This document shows positions 1 through 5,856 of a stretch of DNA of 6,255 nt, piece by piece. Source of the stretch: Yinghuangia elevatio (lineage in GTDB: Bacteria > Actinomycetota > Actinomycetes > Streptomycetales > Streptomycetaceae); NCBI RefSeq assembly GCF_040649515.1, contig NZ_JBEZFP010000238.1, forward strand, positions 1 to 6,255, written 5' to 3'. The position numbers were made by a program, and so were the translations under genes. Each line of letters starts with the position of its first letter. The stretch's first letter is position 1. The notes below the pieces were generated by a model. That model saw nothing but the letters and a program-made list of their open reading frames with translations, searched no databases and was not told where the DNA came from.

Positions 1-160
1 CGTCCTTGGTGCGGAAGTGGTAGTACAGCGCCGCCTTGGTGACGCCGACGCGGTCGGCGATGGCCTGGAGCGAGGTGCCCGCGAACCCGTGCTCGCCGAA
101 CAGCTCGACGGCCGCCGATAGGACCTTGTCGTACGTGTCCTCGGGTGCCGGGGCGACCAT
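1..160 (-). CDS. TetR-family transcriptional regulator, N-terminal part (cut by window edge)
   Basis: Only about 53 N-terminal residues are inside the window; the ligand-binding part lies beyond position 1. The reading shows the classic TetR helix-turn-helix: a first helix with AAVELFGEHGFAGTSL, then IADRVGVTKAALYYHF, the DNA-recognition segment ending in the family signature YYHFRTK. Such proteins are dimeric repressors whose C-terminal domain binds a small molecule; the ligand and targets cannot be told here. Two ATG codons lie in tandem (163 and 160). The Shine-Dalgarno GGGGAGGAG sits 4 bases from the first and 7 from the second (counted from GGAGG), so I prefer 160; 163 adds one Met. The gene has its own sigma-70-like promoter and palindromes just upstream, which suggests autoregulation. 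It is co-directional with ctaD but separated by about 200 bases, so it is probably a separate unit. The family call is firm; the function is unknown. Confidence 0.93.
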   Translation of the reverse strand, partial: MVAPAPEDTYDKVLSAAVELFGEHGFAGTSLQAIADRVGVTKAALYYHFRTKD

Positions 161-213
161 CATCACTCCTCCCCATGGCCACTGCGCCCGCCCGGTGGCC
201 CGGGCTGGACCTG

Positions 214-234
214 CGGTGCGCACCGAACGTACGT
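214..234. promoter_or_regulatory. Candidate operator: two adjacent perfect palindromes at the TetR promoter
   Basis: CGGTGCGCACCG (214-225) is a perfect 12-base palindrome covering the predicted transcription start, and ACGTACGT (227-234) is a perfect 8-base palindrome overlapping the -10 box. TetR dimers bind two-fold symmetric sites and often repress their own gene by covering the -10/start region, so this is where an operator would be expected. GC-rich DNA makes short palindromes common, so the assignment is inferential. Confidence 0.4.
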
Positions 235-254
235 GGAAGATTGACGAATGACAA
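226..254 (-). promoter_or_regulatory. Predicted sigma-70 (HrdB-type) promoter of the TetR gene
   Basis: On the minus strand a -35 box TTGTCA (254-249) is followed after exactly 17 bases by a -10 box TACGTT (231-226), matching the TTGACA / TAnnnT pattern. The predicted transcript would start near 219-220, giving a leader of about 55-60 bases before the ATG. The stretch is less GC-rich than its surroundings, as expected for a promoter. Position and orientation fit the TetR gene. This rests on sequence match only. Confidence 0.55.
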
Positions 255-307
255 GGCATGCGGTCGAGAAAGTCGCTGTGACTCCCCTGCCCTGTATGTG
301 ATTTGTG

Positions 308-323
308 CTTGCCATGCGGCAAG
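308..323. terminator. Stem-loop in the gap between the ctaD unit and the TetR gene
   Basis: CTTGCC-ATGC-GGCAAG is a perfect 6-bp stem with a 4-base loop, immediately followed by the palindrome GTGATCAC (323-330). It lies about 50 bases past the stop of the small ORF after ctaD and before the TetR promoter, so it could end the ctaD transcript. There is no T-run on either strand, so it may equally be a protein-binding site. The rest of the 164-370 gap holds the TetR promoter and leader; I see no gene in it. Confidence 0.3.
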
Positions 324-370
324 TGATCACGACGTTTCCGGCCTGTCGGCCCCCGCCCGAGGCGGTCAGG

Positions 371-553
371 TCACGGTCCGGTCCCGGGGACGCGGCGCCA
401 GGTGTCGGTGGCGAGGTCGTGCCGGACCAGTCCCAATCGTTCGTCGCCCGGCGCCCGGCGCTTCCAGTCGCGGTGCGCATCGACGCGGTGCACCGCGTCC
501 GGCAGTTCGGCGATGGTCGGGATCAGTGCGCGTACGAAGTCGCAAACGGTCAG
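371..553 (-). CDS. Probable small protein of 60 residues overlapping the ctaD stop (unknown function)
   Basis: I do not recognise this protein. The frame reads on from a CTG codon that overlaps the TGA stop of ctaD (CTGA), runs 60 codons and ends in TGA at 371. Third codon positions are overwhelmingly G or C. The product looks like a real soluble protein, with segments such as DFVRALIPTIAELPDAVHRV and DERLGLVRHDLATDTWRRV, rather than the Arg/Pro/Gly-rich strings of the competing frames. It has no membrane helix, no signal peptide and a single Cys (residue 4). No ATG, GTG or TTG occurs at the beginning; the first conventional start is a GTG at 493 that would remove the first 20 residues and has no ribosome-binding site. 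If translated, it would depend on ribosomes finishing ctaD. It is not the usual subunit IV (CtaF), which is a larger membrane protein. An alternative is an old ORF tail left by a rearrangement. Confidence 0.45.
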   Translation of the reverse strand: MTVCDFVRALIPTIAELPDAVHRVDAHRDWKRRAPGDERLGLVRHDLATDTWRRVPGTGP

Positions 554-2274
554 TCGGGCCGGCCCGGGGTGACCGAGCTCTGCCGGGGTCGGTCGGTGCG
601 GTAGTCCAAGGCGGCAACTTCGGGGTGGTGGAACTCGAAGGCCGGCGACTCGGAGCGGATCTTGGGGAGGTACGTGAAGTTGTGGCGCGGAGGCGGGCAA
701 CTGGTGGCCCATTCGAGCGAACGGCCGTAACCCCAGGGGTCGTCGATCAGGATCTTGGGGGCGTACTTGTGGGTTTTCCACACGTTGTACAGGAAAGGCA
801 GGGTGGACAGACCCAGCAGAAACGATCCGATGGACGAGATCATGTGCAGGTCGGTCCAGCCGTCGGAGGCCAGGTAGTCGGCGTACCGGCGCGGCATGCC
901 CTCGGCGCCCAGCCAGTGCTGCACGAGGAACGTGGTGTGGAAGCCGACGAACAGCGTCCAGAAGTGGATCTTCCCGAGGCGTTCGTCGAGCATCGTGCCG
1001 GTGAACTTGGGCCACCAGAAGTGGAAGCCGGCGAACATCGCGAACACCACGGTGCCGAAAACCACGTAGTGGAAGTGCGCGACGACGAAGTACGTGTCGG
1101 AGACCTGGAAGTCCAGCGGGGGCGAGGCGAGGATGACGCCGGTCAGTCCGCCGAACAGGAACGTCACCAGGAATCCGGCCGCCCACAGCATCGGTGTCTC
1201 GAAGGACAGCGATCCGCGCCACATCGTGCCGATCCAGTTGAAGAACTTCACACCGGTCGGAATCGCGATGAGGAACGTCATGAACGAGAAGAACGGCAGC
1301 AGGACCGACCCCGTCACGAACATGTGGTGCGCCCACACCGTCACCGAGAGCCCCGCGATGGCGATGGTCGCGCCGACAAGGCCCTTGTAACCGAAGATCG
1401 GCTTGCGGGCGAAGACCGGGATCACCTCGGTGATGATGCCGAAGAACGGCAGCGCGATGATGTACACCTCCGGATGCCCGAAGAACCAGAAGAGGTGCTG
1501 CCACAGAATCGGTCCGCCGTTGGCCGGGTCGTAGATGTGGGTGCCGAACTTGCGGTCCGCCTCCAGCGCGAACAGCGCGGCGGCGAGAACCGGGAACGCC
1601 ATGATCACCAACACCGAGGTGAGCAGGATGTTCCAGCAGAAGATCGGCATGCGGAACATGGTCATGCCGGGCGCCCGCATGGCCACGATCGTGGTGATGA
1701 AGTTGACCGAACCGAGGATCGTCCCGAACCCGGACATCGCCAGGCCCATGATCCACATATCGCTGCCGATCGACGGCGAGCGCACGCTGTCGCTCAGCGG
1801 CGTGTACGCGGTCCACCCGAAGTCCGCAGCGCCCTGCGGGGTCAAGAACCCCGCCACGGCGATCAGCGACCCGAACAAGTAGAGCCAGTAGGCAAGCATG
1901 TTCAGCCGGGGGAAAGCCACATCGGGCGCGCCGATCTGCAGCGGCATGATCCAGTTCGCGAAGCCGGCGAACAACGGAGTGGCGAACATCAGCAGCATGA
2001 TCGCGCCGTGCATCGTGAACGCCTGGTTGTACTGCTCGTTCGACAGCAGGTGTTCGCCCGGGCGCGCCAACTCCGCACGGATCAGCAGCGCCAGGACGCC
2101 ACCGAAGGCGAAGAACACGAACGACGAGATCAGGTACAGGCTGCCGATGGTCTTGTGGTCGGTCGTCGTCAGCCACCGCACGACGGCCGTGCCAGGGCGC
2201 TTCGGCCTGGTCGGCGCCAGGGGGTTCGCCGGTGCGGGGGCCGGATCGAACGACGGGGATCGAACGTCAGTCAC
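550..2274 (-). CDS. ctaD: Cytochrome c oxidase subunit I (aa3-type heme-copper oxidase catalytic subunit)
   Basis: This is the catalytic core of the terminal oxidase, which reduces O2 to water and pumps protons across the cytoplasmic membrane. The 574-residue protein has the usual twelve-helix pattern. Visible active-site residues are: low-spin heme ligands H89 (FTMHGAIM) and H402, the high-spin heme ligand H400 (VVAHFHYV), and CuB ligands H267 and H316-H317 (WAHHMF). The Tyr cross-linked to the CuB His is Y271 in GHPEVY. D-channel residues D118, N125 and E269 and K-channel Lys K343 (PTGVKFF) are all present, so the enzyme should be active and proton-pumping. The tail carries the actinobacterial motif EWATSCPPPRHNF (521-533). 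Start is GTG at 2274, 5 bases after GGAG. Length is normal for actinobacteria. Genes for subunits II, III and IV are not adjacent, so it must use partners encoded elsewhere or be a second ctaD copy. A small ORF overlaps its stop. Confidence 0.97.
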   Translation of the reverse strand: MTDVRSPSFDPAPAPANPLAPTRPKRPGTAVVRWLTTTDHKTIGSLYLISSFVFFAFGGVLALLIRAELARPGEHLLSNEQYNQAFTMHGAIMLLMFATPLFAGFANWIMPLQIGAPDVAFPRLNMLAYWLYLFGSLIAVAGFLTPQGAADFGWTAYTPLSDSVRSPSIGSDMWIMGLAMSGFGTILGSVNFITTIVAMRAPGMTMFRMPIFCWNILLTSVLVIMAFPVLAAALFALEADRKFGTHIYDPANGGPILWQHLFWFFGHPEVYIIALPFFGIITEVIPVFARKPIFGYKGLVGATIAIAGLSVTVWAHHMFVTGSVLLPFFSFMTFLIAIPTGVKFFNWIGTMWRGSLSFETPMLWAAGFLVTFLFGGLTGVILASPPLDFQVSDTYFVVAHFHYVVFGTVVFAMFAGFHFWWPKFTGTMLDERLGKIHFWTLFVGFHTTFLVQHWLGAEGMPRRYADYLASDGWTDLHMISSIGSFLLGLSTLPFLYNVWKTHKYAPKILIDDPWGYGRSLEWATSCPPPRHNFTYLPKIRSESPAFEFHHPEVAALDYRTDRPRQSSVTPGRPD

Positions 2275-2383
2275 GAGTTCTCCGTAACGGTGTGCAGACA
2301 GAGCAGTTCACGGGCGGCCGGTGCATCCCAGGACGACAGGACAGGCGGAGTGCGGCGCTGCCGGACACGCGCTGTCATCGCAC

Positions 2384-2412
2384 GGCGACCGCGGTCGGCC
2401 GCCTGGCGGCTG
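2384..2412. other. Inverted repeats in the DUF3040-ctaD gap
   Basis: The 145-base gap between these two co-directional minus-strand genes contains CGACCGCGGTCG (2386-2397), a perfect 12-base palindrome, next to GCCGC-CTG-GCGGC (about 2398-2410), just past the DUF3040 stop. It could be a GC-rich terminator for the DUF3040 gene or a binding site governing ctaD. No T-run follows. I saw no convincing -35/-10 pair for ctaD in the remainder of the gap and no gene in it. Confidence 0.3.
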
Positions 2413-2419
2413 CGCTCGG

Positions 2420-2695
2420 CTAGCGGCTGCGCACGGCCCAACCCGCCAACCCGAGAACCACCGCGAGCCCCAGGACGGCGACAGGCGCCACCACCGTCAT
2501 ATGCCGACCGCTCAGGACGAGCGCGGTACACAACCCGACGAGGAGCGACGCGCAGACCACCACAGCCGCGGCAACCCGGACCCGCCGATGCGAAACCCTC
2601 CCCGCCACCGGCCCCAACTGACGGTCGGCCCGCAACCCCGCAGCGATCGCGTTCCACGACCGCCGTTCACCGCGTGTCAGAACTCGCTCGTGCAC
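2420..2695 (-). CDS. DUF3040-type small membrane protein
   Basis: A 91-residue protein with the layout of the actinobacterial DUF3040 family: a short cytoplasmic amphipathic start (LTRGERRSWNAIAAGLRAD, residues 6-24, echoing the family's 'LSexErR.l..ie..L..dDp' opening), a basic linker (R33-R40), then two hydrophobic helices at about 40-61 and 66-87 and a short basic tail. The family has no established function; members are small inner-membrane proteins often found beside stress or cell-division genes. The start is GTG at 2695, supported by GGAGG 6 bases upstream. The gene is somewhat shorter than many relatives and lacks an acidic or Pro-rich tail. It lies 145 bases upstream of ctaD on the same strand, so co-transcription is possible. 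It is divergent from the DUF2231 gene. The family assignment rests on layout and N-terminal resemblance. Confidence 0.8.
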   Translation of the reverse strand: MHERVLTRGERRSWNAIAAGLRADRQLGPVAGRVSHRRVRVAAAVVVCASLLVGLCTALVLSGRHMTVVAPVAVLGLAVVLGLAGWAVRSR

Positions 2696-2710
2696 CGCGC
2701 ACCTCCGTCA

Positions 2711-2727
2711 CCGGGACCCGTTCCCGG
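2711..2727 (-). promoter_or_regulatory. Stem-loop just upstream of the DUF3040 ribosome-binding site
   Basis: CCGGGA-CCCGT-TCCCGG is a perfect 6-bp stem with a 5-base loop. It ends 4 bases before the GGAGG (2706-2702) that serves the GTG start at 2695, so it would fold in the mRNA leader next to the ribosome-binding site. It could influence translation, or be chance in this base composition. Confidence 0.25.
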
Positions 2728-3010
2728 CCAACTTCCCGCAACGGCCCCGCGAGTGTCGCGTCCCCCGCACACGTTCGCCGCACAGTTCATCCGTCCGGCC
2801 CACGCGGCGCTCCGCCCCGCTGCGGCGAGGGGGCGTGGTTCTCGGGCGTGTCCCGCAGCATCTCGTGCGCGGTCCCCTGGTTCGGATGGCCGCGGCGAAA
2901 GGAGCGTGGCCGGACCCACAGAGGTCTGCACAACGCAGGTCTGCTCGTGTCTGAACGCTCGGATCGGGGGCAGCCGCGCAGAGCCCGAAGATCACGACCC
3001 GCCACTCCAC
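2728..3010. other. Divergent intergenic region without a convincing gene
   Basis: This stretch separates the minus-strand DUF3040 gene from the plus-strand DUF2231 gene and should hold both promoters. Open frames here are rich in Arg, Pro, Gly and Ser with no ribosome-binding sites and no recognisable family. I found no clear -35/-10 pair in either direction. Confidence 0.5.
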
Positions 3011-3020
3011 AGGAGTCGTC

Positions 3021-3536
3021 ATGAAAAGCAGAGCGAGCGTCGCGGGCCACCCGCTGCATCCGATGTTGGTTTCGTTCCCGATCGTGGGTTACACCGGTGC
3101 CCTGGTCGGCTACGCGGTCTACGGCGGGACGGACGACCAGTTCTGGCTCAATTTCGCCATTGTGATGAACATCGTCGGCGTCGCCGGCGCGGTCCTGGCC
3201 GACCTGCCCGGTCTGGTGGACCTCGGCGCTGCCGTCCCCAAGGGTCATCCGGCCAAGCGGGTCGGCATGATGCACGCCGCGCTGAACGTCCTCACCCTCG
3301 CGCTGTTCGCGATCACGCTCGCGGTGTACGCGTCGCACTGGAACGGCCCCGCCCGAAGTGCGACCTTCGGCGTCACCCTCGGCGCGATCGGGGTGGCCTC
3401 GATGCTCGCCGCCGGGACCCTGGGCTGGTCGCTGGTCCATGACCACCTCGTCGGCGTCACCGGAACCAGGGCCCGGGAGGGCACCGAATGGGAGGCGACC
3501 ACGGCCGCCGACCGGACGCGCGGAAGCCACCGCTGA
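3021..3536 (+). CDS. DUF2231 family four-helix membrane protein
   Basis: A 171-residue membrane protein opening with the DUF2231 signature GHPLHPMLVSFPI (9-21). Further family marks are DLPGLVDL (61-68), an Asp after helix 2, and a helix-3 His in MMHAALNVLTLALF (83-96). Four hydrophobic helices lie at about 15-34, 43-64, 82-104 and 114-138. Regularly placed His residues (10, 13, 85, 140, 142) are the kind of arrangement that could bind heme or metal, but no function is established for the family. The C-terminal 25 residues are polar. The start is ATG at 3021 with AGGAG 5 bases upstream. It is the only plus-strand gene here and converges on the phosphatase gene with 28 bases between stops (3537-3564), in which I see no clear terminator hairpin. 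Length is normal for the family. Confidence 0.93.
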   Translation: MKSRASVAGHPLHPMLVSFPIVGYTGALVGYAVYGGTDDQFWLNFAIVMNIVGVAGAVLADLPGLVDLGAAVPKGHPAKRVGMMHAALNVLTLALFAITLAVYASHWNGPARSATFGVTLGAIGVASMLAAGTLGWSLVHDHLVGVTGTRAREGTEWEATTAADRTRGSHR

Positions 3537-3564
3537 CCCGCACGCCGACGGACGTGGCGCGACA

Positions 3565-5268
3565 TCACCCCGAACGCGGCGATGCGGTCGGGGAAGGCGA
3601 CGTTTCCCTCGGTGTGCGCAGCGCGAGGATGGCGACGTCGTCGGTGCTTTCGGGTGGACGGACGCGGGCGAGAAGCAAGTCGCAAAACTCGCTGAGCCGC
3701 CGACGGCAGAGGGCGGCGGCGTTGCGGCGCAGGCGGTCGAACCCGACATCGATCGCCTGGTGGGGGACTTCGATGAGGCCGTCGGTGTAGAACACCAGGG
3801 TGCTGTCCGGAGGGAGCCGGAGGGTGCCGTCGGTGCGGTCGAGTTCGAGGCCGCTGCCGAGGAGCATGCCGTGCCCTCCGTCGAGGAAGCGGGCCCGTCC
3901 GTCGGGGGTGGCCAGGAGCGGCGGAGGGTGCCCGGCGTTCGTCCAGATGAGGCTCCAGTCACCGTTTTCGGTGGCCTCCAGACGGGCGAAGATCAAGGTC
4001 GCCATCGCGGCGTCGCTGATGTGGAGAAGTGCCTGGTCGAGCCGTCGAATGATGAGGCTTGGTGGTTCGGAGTGATCCCAGGCGAAGGCACGCAGCATGT
4101 TGCGGACCTGCGCCATGCCGGCGGCGGCTTCGAGGTCGTGGCCGGCGACGTCACCGATGACCAGGGCGATGGACCCGTCGGGAAGCGGGAATGCGTCGTA
4201 CCAGTCGCCACCGACCTGCGAGGCGTCCGGGGCGGGCAGGTACCTTGCCACCATTCCCATGCCGGGGACGTGGGGAAGTTGAGGCAAGAGATGGCGCTGC
4301 ATGGTCTCGGCAACCGCGCGTTGGCGCTGGTACAGCCGCGTGTTGGAGAACGCCAGTCCGGCCCGGCGGGAGACGTCCTCCAGCAACGAGAGGTCTTCCG
4401 GGCCGAAAGCGTCCGTCTGCTCGCTGCGTCCGATGGTCAGGGCGCCGAGCACTTCGCGTACGCCGCGGATCGGCGCGATGGCCACAGAATGCATGCCGGT
4501 GGCGTCGAAAAGCTCGCGTTGGGCCTCGGCGATGCCCGAATCGGGCGGGCCTTGGTAATGCCCCGGCCCGGCAAGGGAAGCGGCCGCGCCGCGCAGGGCC
4601 CGCGACAGCGGCATCGTGGAGCCTTCCGGGACGGGGGGCATCGGCCCCTCGAGGTCGCGGCGGCGATGCGTCACGCCGTTGTCGTGGTGCACGACGGTGT
4701 CGCGCCGGACCTCGCCGCCCTCCGCGATCAGGTCGACGACAGCCCAGTCCGCCAGCCGCGGTACCAGCAATCGCGTGAGACGCTGCACGGCTTCGTCGGT
4801 TTCCAGCGTTGTGGTGAGGGTGGTCGTGGTTTCGGCGAGGAGCGCCAGCCGCTCCAGTTCGCCCAACGCGGACGCGTCGACCGCGTCGCCCTGCCGTGCT
4901 TCGGCGGCTTCGTGGAAGACGACGAACGCGCCGACATCCCCGTCCTCAGTGGTGTAGGGGGCAAGCAGCCATCCGGCGCGTAGCAGCGTTCCGTCGCCGC
5001 GTTCGAGCCAGACAGCATCACCCTGTGCGGCCTGGCCCGCGAGGAAGGCCCGCATCATCGCGCACTGAGAGGGAGCCAGGCGTCCGCCCAGCTCGTCCCG
5101 GTGCAGGAAGTCGTGGCCGTCCTGCCCGACGAGTTCCGGAGCGGAACGGGCGAGGAGCTTGCAGGCTCGAGCGCTGACCTCGACGATCCGGCCCTGGTCA
5201 TCGACCACGTACATGCCGACCCCGGCGATTTCCGCCACCCGCCGCAGGAGAGCCCGCTGAGCGTCCAT
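3565..5268 (-). CDS. PAS-GAF-PP2C (SpoIIE-type) serine phosphatase
   Basis: A 567-residue soluble sensor phosphatase. Order: PAS domain about 10-120 (GVGMYVVDDQGRIVEVSARA), GAF domain about 140-315 (SVAIAPIRGVREVLGALTIG), then the PP2C/SpoIIE domain about 320-551. The phosphatase motifs are complete: MQRHLLPQLP (323-332), GGDWYDAFPL with metal Asp 355, GDVAGHD with Asp 373, TNAGHPPPLL (443-452), YTDGLIE with Asp 496, and STDDVAILALR with Asp 543/544. It should therefore be active and Mn/Mg-dependent. Relatives dephosphorylate STAS anti-sigma-factor antagonists, freeing an alternative sigma factor; the PAS and GAF domains presumably sense a small ligand or redox state. No partner kinase or STAS gene is in the window, and no histidine-kinase-like ATPase domain is fused to it. 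ATG at 5268 is chosen over an in-frame TTG at 5289 because GGGAGGAA lies 7 bases before the ATG. Confidence 0.95.
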   Translation of the reverse strand: MDAQRALLRRVAEIAGVGMYVVDDQGRIVEVSARACKLLARSAPELVGQDGHDFLHRDELGGRLAPSQCAMMRAFLAGQAAQGDAVWLERGDGTLLRAGWLLAPYTTEDGDVGAFVVFHEAAEARQGDAVDASALGELERLALLAETTTTLTTTLETDEAVQRLTRLLVPRLADWAVVDLIAEGGEVRRDTVVHHDNGVTHRRRDLEGPMPPVPEGSTMPLSRALRGAAASLAGPGHYQGPPDSGIAEAQRELFDATGMHSVAIAPIRGVREVLGALTIGRSEQTDAFGPEDLSLLEDVSRRAGLAFSNTRLYQRQRAVAETMQRHLLPQLPHVPGMGMVARYLPAPDASQVGGDWYDAFPLPDGSIALVIGDVAGHDLEAAAGMAQVRNMLRAFAWDHSEPPSLIIRRLDQALLHISDAAMATLIFARLEATENGDWSLIWTNAGHPPPLLATPDGRARFLDGGHGMLLGSGLELDRTDGTLRLPPDSTLVFYTDGLIEVPHQAIDVGFDRLRRNAAALCRRRLSEFCDLLLARVRPPESTDDVAILALRTPRETSPSPTASPRSG

Positions 5269-5273
5269 CGTGG

Positions 5274-5281
5274 TTCCTCCC
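5274..5281 (-). promoter_or_regulatory. Ribosome-binding site deciding the phosphatase start
   Basis: GGGAGGAA on the minus strand, with 7 bases between GGAGG and the ATG at 5268. It lies inside the longer TTG-initiated frame (from 5289), which argues against that upstream start. Confidence 0.8.
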
Positions 5282-5310
5282 AGGCTCAAGCCCCGTTGGG
5301 AACAGTCTTA

Positions 5311-5327
5311 CCGGCGAAACCCGCCGG
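5311..5327 (-). promoter_or_regulatory. Stem-loop in the phosphatase leader
   Basis: CCGGCG-GGTTT-CGCCGG (minus-strand reading) is a perfect 6-bp stem with a 5-base loop, ending about 42 bases before the phosphatase ATG. It may be a terminator for upstream transcription or a leader element. No T-run follows it. Confidence 0.3.
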
Positions 5328-5355
5328 ATGGACAAAGCTCACCACGGTCGCTTGT

Positions 5356-5386
5356 GGCGGCAGGAACCGTACGGCCGTCTGCCGCC
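5356..5386 (-). terminator. Strong stem-loop between the hemolysin III remnant and the phosphatase gene
   Basis: GGCGGCAG and CTGCCGCC form a perfect 8-bp stem around a 15-base loop. The loop holds two overlapping palindromes, CCGTACGG (5367-5374) and ACGGCCGT (5371-5378). It is the strongest hairpin I noticed in the window. It sits past the last recognisable hemolysin III codon and before the phosphatase, so a terminator or an operator are both possible; it lacks a downstream T-run. Confidence 0.35.
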
Positions 5387-5856
5387 GTCGCGTGTCTCCC
5401 CTCAAAAACACCCGACGACCGCAGCACCGCCTCACCCCGCAGCCCCCACATCCCGCGGTGATACCCCCACTCGTCCCGAACAACAGCAGCGCCGAGGCCG
5501 CGAACACCGAACACGCCGCCACCGCCGCAGCCGAACGCGACACCACGACCAAGACGACCCCGCCCGCCAACGCGAGCGGAGACATATCGGCATGCAGCCA
5601 ACCCCGCATCCGCGGCTTCAACACCGCCGCCGCACGCTCCCCACCTCCCTCCACACCGGTGCTTTCCGGACCCGCGGCCATCGTCGGCCGGGTTGGCCCG
5701 CCCGCCGGTCGTGCCGGCAGGCGGATCACCGGGTGTGTCTGGCACGGTGCCGGGGCGGGGCTGCTGCCCGCGCGCCGGCGGCGTGGTGTTTTCGGCGATC
5801 ATGCGCTCATCTTCGGGAGTGGGCGGACAAGCGCGGCACCGGCACGTGAGCACAGG

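Larger units (their letters stand above)
5308..5802 (-). pseudogene. Hemolysin III (PAQR/YqfA-like) gene remnant, frameshifted and truncated
   Basis: One frame reads KPRMRGWLHADMSPLALAGG (about 5618-5559) followed by a second hydrophobic helix ending FAASALLLFGTS. This is the N-terminal hallmark of actinobacterial hemolysin III proteins. The match continues as YHRGMWGLRGEAVLR (5463-5419), but in another frame: a run of five G (5468-5464) replaces the six bases expected between FGTS and YHR, a one-base loss. After GEAVLR the expected helix-3 segment (RLDHSNIF-like) and the rest are absent in all frames. Intact members have about 210-240 residues and seven helices; only two helices remain, and the helix-3 Asp and C-terminal HxxxH metal ligands are gone. 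The start is unclear: GTG at 5729 is in the first frame, while ATG at 5802 opens a Pro-rich N-terminus in the same frame as the YHR part, which would imply an earlier compensating one-base gain. The frame then runs to TAA at 5308. A non-functional relic is most likely. Confidence 0.75.

Noticed and set aside
371..2176. A 601-codon minus-strand frame overlapping ctaD
   Set aside because: Within ctaD it is an off-frame shadow rich in Arg, His and Pro. Only its last 60 codons, past the ctaD stop, look coding and are reported separately.
145..3024. A 959-codon plus-strand open frame antisense to ctaD
   Set aside because: The translation is a low-complexity Arg/Glu/His/Gly-rich string with no family features, and it is opposite an unmistakable ctaD. 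Long antisense frames are usual in very GC-rich DNA.
2787..3962. A 391-codon minus-strand frame across the DUF2231 gene and the end of the phosphatase gene
   Set aside because: It is antisense to DUF2231 and off-frame to the phosphatase, with no family motifs. Its last 24 codons (from an ATG near 2861) look mildly protein-like but have no good ribosome-binding site.
3358..4983. A 541-codon plus-strand frame antisense to the phosphatase
   Set aside because: Composition is Gly/Val/Glu-rich without motifs, and the opposite strand encodes all PP2C catalytic motifs.
5328..5849. A 173-codon plus-strand frame over the hemolysin III remnant
   Set aside because: Arg/Pro/His-rich shadow with no start signal; the minus strand carries recognisable hemolysin III segments.
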